Positions 53,067 to 61,188 of a DNA stretch of 64,000 bases are shown one piece after another. The notes beneath the pieces were generated by a model, which saw only the letters and a program-made list of their open reading frames with translations, was not told the DNA's origin and ran no database searches. The stretch covers positions 70,728 through 134,727 of the forward strand of contig JBKBRB010000006.1 of NCBI GenBank assembly GCA_046292465.1. The letters are read 5' to 3'. Both the position numbers and the translations under genes were made by a program. Origin of the DNA: JANWWM01 sp046292465 (lineage in GTDB: Bacteria > Bacteroidota > Chlorobiia > Chlorobiales > Thermochlorobacteraceae). Within the stretch, counting starts at the first letter, position 1, and every line of letters starts with the position of its first letter.

Positions 53067-54235
53067 TGGCACTTGGTTCAACTTCATCACCGCTCTGCCC
53101 GATTCATCAAATCCCGCTTGAAATTGCGTATCGTGGCAAAAAGTCGTTTCCTGAATTTCCGCACATCACCGTCGAAGGCTTGCCAATGCGCTATTGCCCG
53201 AAATGCCTCGCACTCGGCAAAGAAAGTGCGCAAGAACTCGACGCCCACAAAAGCAATGCGTTCATTTCAAAACTGAACGCGCTTTTAGCAAAGAGCGAAT
53301 TTTCAGAGCATCTCGGCAAGCCGCACCTCACCGTGCGATTCAATCCTGTTAAAGCCACGCTGGAAACGCCCGCATCGCTCAACGCTTCTCCTACAACTGA
53401 CGACAGCATCTCATCACGGCCTGAAACCTTTCTTCCGAAAAAGCCTCTCTACTCGCTCGACCGCCTCATTTTGAGCGACACAACCATGCAGAGCATTCTG
53501 CATGCACTTGCATTGCTTGAAGAACAAAAATTGATTTACGAAACTTGGAACTTGCAGTCGATTGATAGAGACGGAAAGAAAGTCGCGCTGAACTTTTACG
53601 GCGAGCCGGGCACAGGCAAAACGCTTGCCGCTGAAGCCATCGCCAATTACTTAGGACGCGATATTTTGGTGATAAGTTATGCTGAATTAGAGTCCAAATA
53701 TGTTGGGGAAACCCCAAAGAACATCAAAGCCGCGTTTCAGAAAGCCCGCCAAAGCGGCGCAGTGCTCTTCTTCGACGAAGCCGATTCCATCTTAGGAAAA
53801 CGCCTCACCAGCGTTACACAAGCCACCGACCACAGCGTCAACCTCACACGAAGCACCACGCTCATGGAACTCGACCGCTTCGACGGCATCGTGATTTTTG
53901 CCTCGAACTTGGTTCAAAACTACGACAGCGCATTTTTGCGCCGCATGATTGCGCACATTGAGTTTCCGCTTCCCAATGCTGAACAGAGACTCAAAATTTG
54001 GAAAGCCCACTTGCCGCCCCAACTTCCCATTCAGCCCGATATAAATTTTCAAAACCTTGTTGACGCAAGCGAAGGCGCATCAGGCGGCGACATCAAAAAC
54101 GCCGTGCTTCTTTCCGCCTCTTACGCAGCAACCAAACCCAAAGGCAAGCAAATCATTTGCGAAGAAGATTTCATTAGAGCCATCACATTTATTTTGGACG
54201 GCAAGCGCAAGGTTACTGAACTTCACAACCAATAA
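53066..54235 (+). CDS. AAA+ ATPase with N-terminal zinc-ribbon-like segment
   Basis: 389 residues. Residues 11-47 hold CPIH...CPKC, a likely zinc ribbon. The AAA+ core has Walker A GEPGTGKTLAAEAIA (from about residue 179), the pore-loop-like SYAELESKYVGETPKN, Walker B VLFFDEADSIL and sensor 1 VIFASN, followed by an Arg-finger region (LRRMI). It resembles FtsH/Vps4-like classic AAA unfoldases without a protease domain. Function unknown. Coupled to the methyltransferase gene, which suggests a joint role. Confidence 0.85.
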   Translation: MALGSTSSPLCPIHQIPLEIAYRGKKSFPEFPHITVEGLPMRYCPKCLALGKESAQELDAHKSNAFISKLNALLAKSEFSEHLGKPHLTVRFNPVKATLETPASLNASPTTDDSISSRPETFLPKKPLYSLDRLILSDTTMQSILHALALLEEQKLIYETWNLQSIDRDGKKVALNFYGEPGTGKTLAAEAIANYLGRDILVISYAELESKYVGETPKNIKAAFQKARQSGAVLFFDEADSILGKRLTSVTQATDHSVNLTRSTTLMELDRFDGIVIFASNLVQNYDSAFLRRMIAHIEFPLPNAEQRLKIWKAHLPPQLPIQPDINFQNLVDASEGASGGDIKNAVLLSASYAATKPKGKQIICEEDFIRAITFILDGKRKVTELHNQ

Positions 54236-55372
54236 TTAGCCGCACATCTCTTTCAGCCGCGAAATGCACCGCCAATACTTTTTCGCGTATGCCGATTGAT
54301 AGAAGGATTCAGGAAAAAGTTGCTCAATCTCCACTCGTGCTGACGCGAACACTTGAACATTGTCGTCATAAAGTTTATCGATGAAATAAACGAAACGAAG
54401 CGCGTCGAATTGGTCGTGAATTTGCCCCATGCCTTCAATGAATACGGCAGAGAGATTTTCAGCGAGTTCAAAGTAGTGCATCGGGTGATAGCGTCGCAAG
54501 AGCGAGAAGAGTTCGGCTTCTTCGAGGTAAAGTTTCTTTCGCGCTTTTGTGGCTTGAAATTGCGTGTAGGCGGATTTGAGGTTTGGCGTTCTCCAAGAAG
54601 AAGTGTGAGCCAATTTGGCGTGTGCTAATTTTTGGCGATAGTCTTTGCCGTCAATCTGCACGGTTTTGAAGCGTTTTGCCATCTCGCCGATTTCGCGTTG
54701 AAAATTTCGAACATCGAATCGTCCTTCGCCCAAACGCATTGGCGGCGTGTTCGAAGTTGCCACAATCGCCACATTGTTTTCCATCACGCGCGAAAGGAAG
54801 CCAAGCGACATGGTCGTATTTCCCGGATCATCTAATTCAAATTCATCAATGCAAATCAGGCGATAGGTCGAGAGTTCCGCCGCGCATTTTTCCAGCCCCA
54901 GCAATCCGATGAAATAAACGAGCTCGGTGAACGAGAGATAGAGTTTCTTCGAGGTTTCAACTGCATGAAAAACCGACGCAAGCAAATGCGTTTTACCAAT
55001 GCCGAACACGCCGTCGAGATAAAGCCCAATTTGTGCGTCTTTTTTGGAGAACGCACCGAAGAATTTGCGAAGCCCGTTTTGCGATTGGTTCAAAGCGTTG
55101 ATGAAGGCTTGAAGGTCTTCTTTGGCGCGCGCTTGCGATGGAAACTCTTCATCAACGATGTAATTCTCGAGCGTGGCTTGCTCAAAGCGTGGTGGCGGCA
55201 CAAGATGCGTGCGCAAGTGTTCAAAGCGAATATCAGTTCGAAGGTCGCTTAGCGACAAAACCGTATCGTCAGAAGTGGATTGACTCACAGAATTGGATTG
55301 AAGTTTTTGCAAAGTTACAAAAGCCCTCGATGCGAAATTCGTTCGTTCCACTTCATCATAACCTTGCTTCAT
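54236..55372 (-). CDS. zapE: ZapE/AFG1-family ATPase
   Basis: 378 residues. Walker A LDGVFGIGKTHLLASVF (about residues 119-135), Walker B LICIDEFELDDPGNTT and sensor ATSNTPP are diagnostic of the AFG1/ZapE family. ZapE in E. coli is a division-associated ATPase; mitochondrial AFG1 takes part in respiratory complex quality control. The ATG overlaps the bciB stop as ATGA, so it is the last gene of a four-gene minus-strand operon. Its link to chlorophyll synthesis is unknown. Confidence 0.9.
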   Translation of the reverse strand: MKQGYDEVERTNFASRAFVTLQKLQSNSVSQSTSDDTVLSLSDLRTDIRFEHLRTHLVPPPRFEQATLENYIVDEEFPSQARAKEDLQAFINALNQSQNGLRKFFGAFSKKDAQIGLYLDGVFGIGKTHLLASVFHAVETSKKLYLSFTELVYFIGLLGLEKCAAELSTYRLICIDEFELDDPGNTTMSLGFLSRVMENNVAIVATSNTPPMRLGEGRFDVRNFQREIGEMAKRFKTVQIDGKDYRQKLAHAKLAHTSSWRTPNLKSAYTQFQATKARKKLYLEEAELFSLLRRYHPMHYFELAENLSAVFIEGMGQIHDQFDALRFVYFIDKLYDDNVQVFASARVEIEQLFPESFYQSAYAKKYWRCISRLKEMCG

Positions 55373-56613
55373 GCTTCAAAGCCGTATTTGGCTAACACCG
55401 TATAGACGTGCTTCGGCACGAGCGTTTTGAGCTTTTCGGGATAACGGAGTTTGACGAAATAATAATTGCGAATCAGATGAAAGTCGACGGAATAGCGTGC
55501 AAACTCAGTGCCTTTGAATCCAATTTTCGACATCACCTTCGCCATAATTTTTCCAAACCAAATTGGAATTCTGCGTCCTGTTTTCGTGGGCAAGTGTTCT
55601 TGTTTCATGCGCTCAATCATCATGGTTGCCGATTGCTTGACAGCGTTGGAGCAATCGCCCTCGCGCGTTTCAGGAAAAATTTGCAGTTCATTGCGCACAA
55701 GGTTCAAGAGCGTTTTGCCTTTGTCGGTTCGGACGAGCACCCATTGGCGTTTTTCTTCGCCAACGAGCGGCGCGCCAACATAGCCGACCGTTAAATCTGC
55801 AAGGCTGTTCAAATAATCAAAACAACTCATACAACTTGGCGCAAAAATATCGCTTCGTGAAAGTTCGCGTGGCAAACTGAAATACGGCACTTTCTCAATC
55901 TCACCGTTTTCGTGTTTCAGATGCACCGTGAAATCTTGCATAAACTCGTAATGCCGAACAGTTTCGTGCGATTTGGACATGCGCGAGAGAATCCATCGCA
56001 ATTTTTTCGGTTTGATGTTATCGACGCACGGAATTCCAAGCGCGAAAATTTCAACATCGGCCAGATACGGAAATCGTTTTTGAAAATCGCGCAAGACGTG
56101 AATGTGGCAACTTGCGCCAATTACGAGTAGCCGCTTAATGCCTTTTTGATAGGCGACTTCAAGGCTTTTGAGCACGGGCGAAATCACCGGCTTGTTGCCT
56201 TTTGCGGCGAGAATTTCATCGGTCGATTGTGCTAAAACAGGCTCGGGAAGAAAGTAGTCGACTTTGCTTCGGTGAAGGGTTGCAACGGCTTCGACGAGAT
56301 TTGTTTCAAAGGCTTTTTGAGCGATGCGCGTGATAATGCCAGACCATTGCGCTCCGTCCAATGCAGGTTTGAGCGCGGCGACAAATCGCTCTTGTGTAAT
56401 GCCAAAGGTGAGTTCGTCAGGATTGTCGGGGTTGCGTTCTCGTCCGTGCAGGTCGCGCTCGGCGTCGCCCAGCCAGCCGAGTTCGAAGACGCAACTCTGA
56501 AAACTTTCTTTGGCAGGCCATGTGCGAATTTGGCACAAGCCACACGCACTACACAAGGTTTCTTTGCGCGCTTCTCTTGTTTGAGCGGCAAGCGTTGGCA
56601 AAGTCATGTTCAT
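55369..56613 (-). CDS. bciB: Ferredoxin-type divinyl (proto)chlorophyllide 8-vinyl reductase (BciB)
   Basis: 414 residues of the F420H2-dehydrogenase beta-subunit (FrhB) family. Reduces the C8 vinyl group of chlorophyll precursors using ferredoxin. Iron-sulfur ligands visible: CSACGLC (Cys21, 24, 27) plus Cys41, and a later CMSC (Cys261, 264) in SRSDIFAPSCMSCFDY, with Cys196 also conserved-looking. Related members are 7-hydroxymethyl-chlorophyll reductase and archaeal F420 enzymes, but length and motifs fit BciB, which replaces BciA in Chloroherpeton. A strong AAAGGAG site precedes the ATG. Operon with a membrane protein, DUF169 and zapE. Confidence 0.85.
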   Translation of the reverse strand: MNMTLPTLAAQTREARKETLCSACGLCQIRTWPAKESFQSCVFELGWLGDAERDLHGRERNPDNPDELTFGITQERFVAALKPALDGAQWSGIITRIAQKAFETNLVEAVATLHRSKVDYFLPEPVLAQSTDEILAAKGNKPVISPVLKSLEVAYQKGIKRLLVIGASCHIHVLRDFQKRFPYLADVEIFALGIPCVDNIKPKKLRWILSRMSKSHETVRHYEFMQDFTVHLKHENGEIEKVPYFSLPRELSRSDIFAPSCMSCFDYLNSLADLTVGYVGAPLVGEEKRQWVLVRTDKGKTLLNLVRNELQIFPETREGDCSNAVKQSATMMIERMKQEHLPTKTGRRIPIWFGKIMAKVMSKIGFKGTEFARYSVDFHLIRNYYFVKLRYPEKLKTLVPKHVYTVLAKYGFEA

Positions 56614-56625
56614 GTTTGACTCCTT

Positions 56626-56997
56626 TCACTTCGTTGTATCATCATCGGACACCATTTGAGCAGAGGGTTTGAGCATTTTCAAGAGGTATTCTGTTCCGAT
56701 GAATAGAAATCCAATCACAAAGAACACAATGGCGTAAGGGCGGAGCGTATCGTTGAAGAAAAACTCGCCGGTCATCCAAACTGAATTGGCGCAAATCCAA
56801 GCGCAAACGGCGGCGTTGTTGAGCAGTTCGGTGCGGTCGGCGCGAAATCGCCAAGTGAGATACAGCGCAAGTCCGAGCGTCGGTGTAATCATCACCATAC
56901 CGCCGACTTTGAAATCGCTTACCCAGCACACGTCTTTCAACAGCCAAAGCACGATGTGCATGTTTTCAAATTTTCGGACCGAATCTAAAAGCGACAT
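56626..56997 (-). CDS. Conserved hypothetical membrane protein
   Basis: 123 residues with about three to four TM segments (VGGMVMITPTLGLALYLTW; NAAVCAWICANSVWMTGEF; YAIVFFVIGFLFIGTEYLL) and an opening FENMHIVLWLLKDVCWV. Similar small membrane proteins occur widely in Bacteroidota/Chlorobiota with no known role. It lies 12 bases upstream of bciB and 15 bases after DUF169, so it is co-transcribed. Confidence 0.75.
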   Translation of the reverse strand: MSLLDSVRKFENMHIVLWLLKDVCWVSDFKVGGMVMITPTLGLALYLTWRFRADRTELLNNAAVCAWICANSVWMTGEFFFNDTLRPYAIVFFVIGFLFIGTEYLLKMLKPSAQMVSDDDTTK

Positions 56998-57012
56998 GGA
57001 TACATTGTCGAG

Positions 57013-57804
57013 TTAGGATTGTGCGTGTGGTTTTACGCCTGCATAAACATTTTCTTCGAAGTAAGACGGGCGAATGCGCTTACGCATTTCAGCGGGCGTA
57101 ATTTTGAAACTTTCGGCAACATCAATCAAGTGGCGAATGTGGTCGCGTGGCACAATGGCGAAGAGTTCCGATGTGCTGATGTGATTGTGCATTCTGCCGC
57201 CGCCATCGCCAATGACAAAGGTGCTATTATTTTCAAGCAAGGGAATGTTGAAAATAGAAGCGCACGCGCTCATGCCGAGTTCACCAATTGGAAATTTGCC
57301 GATGCGTGTCGATGCCGCGCCCGCCAGAATCATCGCATATTGCGGCTCACAAATCACCACAATCGTGTGAATCAAGCGTTCATCTTCAACAAGGTGAAGT
57401 GGTGCGGCGGCAATGGCTTTGAACGCGCCTTGTGGCAAGTTCGGCGTGTTGTGTTTGTTCGATTTTGCCGCGTCAAGCGTGTAGAACTGTTGAACATCGG
57501 TCATGTAGATGCCGTCGCGAATATACGCGCTGGCGTTCTCGAGCATGCCTAAGTGATAGAGTCCGACGAGGCAATCGTGGTGCTCTTTGTTGATATAGAC
57601 TTTCTTGCCCAAATCGGCGTGATGAATCAAGGCACATGGCACATCATTGACTGGTTCGTAGCCTTCGGGGATTTCATCTTTGCAGTAAGTAACGGCGACA
57701 GCGTTGTGCTTGAGTTTGAACTGCTTCATGACGGCTTGCAGTTTGGCGATGTCAATCGGCTCGCCATTGTCGCTAATGGCGTGGTAAGAATTTTGAATGT
57801 GCAT
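57013..57804 (-). CDS. DUF169 family protein
   Basis: 263 residues, matching DUF169 (COG2043) by overall pattern: an N-terminal VAVTYCKDEIPEGYEP, a central CLVGLYHLGML, and GKFPIGELGMSACASIFNIPLL later. Its biochemical role is unknown. A strong AAAGGAG ribosome-binding site precedes the ATG. It is the first gene of the operon DUF169-membrane protein-bciB-zapE; several DUF169 members occur near cofactor or methanogen genes, so a cofactor-related job is a guess. Confidence 0.82.
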   Translation of the reverse strand: MHIQNSYHAISDNGEPIDIAKLQAVMKQFKLKHNAVAVTYCKDEIPEGYEPVNDVPCALIHHADLGKKVYINKEHHDCLVGLYHLGMLENASAYIRDGIYMTDVQQFYTLDAAKSNKHNTPNLPQGAFKAIAAAPLHLVEDERLIHTIVVICEPQYAMILAGAASTRIGKFPIGELGMSACASIFNIPLLENNSTFVIGDGGGRMHNHISTSELFAIVPRDHIRHLIDVAESFKITPAEMRKRIRPSYFEENVYAGVKPHAQS

Positions 57805-57916
57805 ACTTATTCTCCTTTCAAAAGTGTGAATGAACCTGCAATGAACTTACGGCTTTTCTTGGAAGGGAAAAAGCGTATTTTCCGCACCATCAAATTGATA
57901 ACCGCACAACATATTC

Positions 57917-60900
57917 ATGCACCCAAACGCCGACGATATACAACGATACCTTACCAACGTTCAACAAGCCAACAGCGAAGAAGCAAAAAAACTTCTCTTT
58001 CAATCGCTTCTCACCACGCTATTTCAGCACGACCCAGACGCGCTCGCGCTCATTCAATCTATGAGCAAAGGTGCAGAAAAAACCATCTTCAACATTCCCG
58101 TCTCGCCCAAGAAAAGAAAAACAGGGCGCGCCGATACGCAATACAACAGCGTCATTATTGAGTGGGAAAAAGATTTGAAACGCACTGGCATTCACGCAGA
58201 AGAGCAACTCAAAGAATACCTTGCAGGCAACTTGCACTCTGGAAACAACACTGATTTCACCTTGATTGCAACGGACGGTTTGGAATGGCGCATTTATACG
58301 CGCATCACGAGCGAGCTATTGTTCCAAGACCTTAACGACATTCAACTGCGCAAAGTCGATTCATTCAAACTAACCGAACAGACGCTGGACGACTTTCCGA
58401 TTTTCCTCGACCGCTATCTCTTCAAACTGCAACTGCTAAAACCGACGCTTGCCGACCTTGTCATTCATTTCGGCGCGGATTCTGGCGTGTTCATGCAGGT
58501 TATGTCGCGCATCAAATCATATGTTGGGGACATCAACAGCAAGCCTGACATTGCGGTCTCTTACGACGAGTGGAAACGCTTTCTCTCGATTGCCTACGGC
58601 ACATTCAACGAAAGCCCTGATGTGTTTTTTGTGCATACTTATTTAAGCGCGTTCTCGAAACTGATTGCATTTATTGCGCTCTCGCCTAAAAAAACCGTTC
58701 CAGTTACGGAACTTCAAGACATTTTGAACGGACGCGCCTTCGAGAAATTCAATGTGGCACGCTTTGTCGAAGAGGATTTTTATCACTGGATTTCAACCGA
58801 TGCGCATTTCAACGCACTTCGCGCCGCCTTTCAACTGCTTGCTGATAAACTCTGCGATTACGATTTCTCGAATGTGCAAGAAGATATTATGAAAGGTATT
58901 TATCAAGGATTGATTGATATTGATACGCGCCATGCACTCGGCGAATACTACACACCCGATTGGCTTTGCGAACTTGTTGTCAAAAAAATGCCGCTTGGAA
59001 AAGACAGCATGATTCTCGACCCGTCGTGTGGCAGCGGTTCATTTCTTCGCGCCGCGATTGCGCGTCTCAAAGCCGAACACCCAACACTTTCCGCTGACGC
59101 GCTCGCCAAACAAGTTGTCGGAATTGATATTCACCCGCTTTCGGTTCAAATCGCTAAGACCACAATTTTACTTGCGCTTGGCAAGTCGATTTCACACACT
59201 AAAAAGCCTATCTCGCTCAATGTTTTTCTTGCCAATTCGCTTCTGTTGCCGAAAGGCTCGGCGGAGATTTCAGGCGAACTCTACGATGAAACTTACAGCG
59301 TGAGCATTGCAGGTCGGCAACTTGCGTTCAGCGAAAAAGTTTTTGAGGAAAGTGGATTTTTCGATGAAGCGATAAAATTCATTGAAGCGCAAGCCAAACG
59401 CACGCAAACCAAATCGCTCCTGTCCTCTAATGAGTTTAACGCTCTATTCATCAGTAAATTCAAGGGTTTTGCATCGTTTGCCGATGAGTTTTATCAGATT
59501 TACAAATCGCTCAAACTTGCCAAAGATGAGAATCGAGATAGCATTTGGGCGTTCATTTTGCAGAACACCTACAAGCCGTTTTTCCTCCGTCGGAGTTTCG
59601 ATGTCGTTATTGGCAATCCGCCATGGTTCACATATTCAAGCATCAGCAACGCCGAGTATCAACAAAATTTGCTCGAGTTAGCAAAGCGATACAACCTCGT
59701 TCCTGCATCGAGAGCCAATATGCCACACCTCGAAATTGCCGCCATTTTTTTGGCGCACAGCGCAAACTACTTCTTGAAGCCAAAGGGCGATTTAGCGTTC
59801 GTATTGCCACGTAGTTTCTTCACAGCCGACCAGCACGACAACACGCGAAGTGGCCTTGCCGAAGGCTTTACGCTCTCCGAAGCGTGGGATTTGAAAGATG
59901 TTGCGCCACTGTTCAATGTGCCTTCATGCGTGCTCTTCGCAAAGGCTTCCACTGCTAAAGACCAAATCCATCGTGCCGTTTCAGAACGCGGCATTGAAGG
60001 GCTTACGATTTCCGCAAAACTTGACGTTGCCGATATGCCGATCGAGCAAGCCTTACCTGCGCTCACACAAACCAAAACAATTTGGCATTATTCCATACTC
60101 GCCAAAAAGAAAACCTTCAATCGCTCTGCGCTCACACCTGAACGCTATGTCAATGGTAACGGCTCAAGCCCTTACGCGCCGCGCTTCAAACAAGGTGCGA
60201 CTATTGTGCCGCGCAATTTTTATTTCATTGAGATTGACCAAGTGTATGAAGGAAATCCGCTCGAGTATGAACAACTGCGCGTTAAGTCGCTCGTCTTGCC
60301 CGAAGCCAAAGCCCCTTGGAAATCGCTCACGATTGAACGACGCATTGAGCCGAAATTTTTATACCGAACTGCACTGGCTAAAAATCTTGTGCCGTTTGCG
60401 CTGGTCAATCCGCCACTCGTCTTGCTTCCGATTCAAATCAACACCGCCAAAGACGGTATGAAGACGGTTGAACTGCTCTCGGCGCAACAACTGCTCGAGA
60501 GAGGCTTCGACCAAACTTGCTATTGGTTCGATAAAGCCGAAGAGTTTTGGGAAAAATACAAGACGCAAAACTCGAGAGACATCTCTTTGTATGATTGGCT
60601 CAACTGGCAAAACAAATTGACAGCACAAAATCTCAACACACGCTACCTTGTGCTTTACACTGCTTCGGCGACAGACGCATGCGCCGTTGTGCTGGATAGA
60701 AGAAAAATGGACACAGAATTCATTGTGGAAAGCGTTTGCTATTGGTATGCAACTTCAAATAAGCGCGAAGCCAACTACCTTGTCAGTTTTTTGAACAGTC
60801 GCGCCGCTAACGATAAAATCAAAGCGTTTCAAGCGCGAGGACTTTTTGGTGAAAGGCATGTCCACAAGAAAATTTTGGATTTGCCGTTCCCGCTCTTTGA

Positions 60901-61105
60901 TTCAAAAAACGAAACGCATTTGACACTCGCCGAATTGGGAGCGACGTGCGCCAAAGAAGCACAAAAATTTATTGACAAACACTATGCAAATGCCGATTTG
61001 AACGCACGAACCTTAGGGCGCGTGCGCCAAGAGATTCGCAAAAATTTATCCGATAAACTGTCGCTAATTGACACATTAGTCAGTTTGCTTTTAGAAGCGA
61101 ACTAA
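57917..61105 (+). CDS. Type IIG-like restriction-methylase (Eco57I-type N6-adenine methylase)
   Basis: 1062 residues. An N-terminal nuclease-like region has GRADTQYNSVIIEWEKDL (Asp73, Glu82, Glu84, Lys85): the usual E-x-K is replaced by E-x-E, followed by AEEQLKEYLAG as in fused endonuclease domains. The methylase core has motif I ILDPSCGSGSFL (about residue 366) and motif IV VIGNPPW (about 566), giving N6-adenine specificity. A C-terminal recognition region follows (about 750-1062). Single-protein enzymes that cut and modify are typical; PglX-like phage-defence methylases are an alternative. Composition is like the host, so it is not recently acquired. Confidence 0.88.
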   Translation: MHPNADDIQRYLTNVQQANSEEAKKLLFQSLLTTLFQHDPDALALIQSMSKGAEKTIFNIPVSPKKRKTGRADTQYNSVIIEWEKDLKRTGIHAEEQLKEYLAGNLHSGNNTDFTLIATDGLEWRIYTRITSELLFQDLNDIQLRKVDSFKLTEQTLDDFPIFLDRYLFKLQLLKPTLADLVIHFGADSGVFMQVMSRIKSYVGDINSKPDIAVSYDEWKRFLSIAYGTFNESPDVFFVHTYLSAFSKLIAFIALSPKKTVPVTELQDILNGRAFEKFNVARFVEEDFYHWISTDAHFNALRAAFQLLADKLCDYDFSNVQEDIMKGIYQGLIDIDTRHALGEYYTPDWLCELVVKKMPLGKDSMILDPSCGSGSFLRAAIARLKAEHPTLSADALAKQVVGIDIHPLSVQIAKTTILLALGKSISHTKKPISLNVFLANSLLLPKGSAEISGELYDETYSVSIAGRQLAFSEKVFEESGFFDEAIKFIEAQAKRTQTKSLLSSNEFNALFISKFKGFASFADEFYQIYKSLKLAKDENRDSIWAFILQNTYKPFFLRRSFDVVIGNPPWFTYSSISNAEYQQNLLELAKRYNLVPASRANMPHLEIAAIFLAHSANYFLKPKGDLAFVLPRSFFTADQHDNTRSGLAEGFTLSEAWDLKDVAPLFNVPSCVLFAKASTAKDQIHRAVSERGIEGLTISAKLDVADMPIEQALPALTQTKTIWHYSILAKKKTFNRSALTPERYVNGNGSSPYAPRFKQGATIVPRNFYFIEIDQVYEGNPLEYEQLRVKSLVLPEAKAPWKSLTIERRIEPKFLYRTALAKNLVPFALVNPPLVLLPIQINTAKDGMKTVELLSAQQLLERGFDQTCYWFDKAEEFWEKYKTQNSRDISLYDWLNWQNKLTAQNLNTRYLVLYTASATDACAVVLDRRKMDTEFIVESVCYWYATSNKREANYLVSFLNSRAANDKIKAFQARGLFGERHVHKKILDLPFPLFDSKNETHLTLAELGATCAKEAQKFIDKHYANADLNARTLGRVRQEIRKNLSDKLSLIDTLVSLLLEAN

Positions 61106-61188
61106 CAATGCTCTTGCGTTTAGTTTAACTTGCTTGTGAAAACGTTCTCGCCTGCCTGCTCGTTAGCCTCTTAAAGATTCTCTGACCG

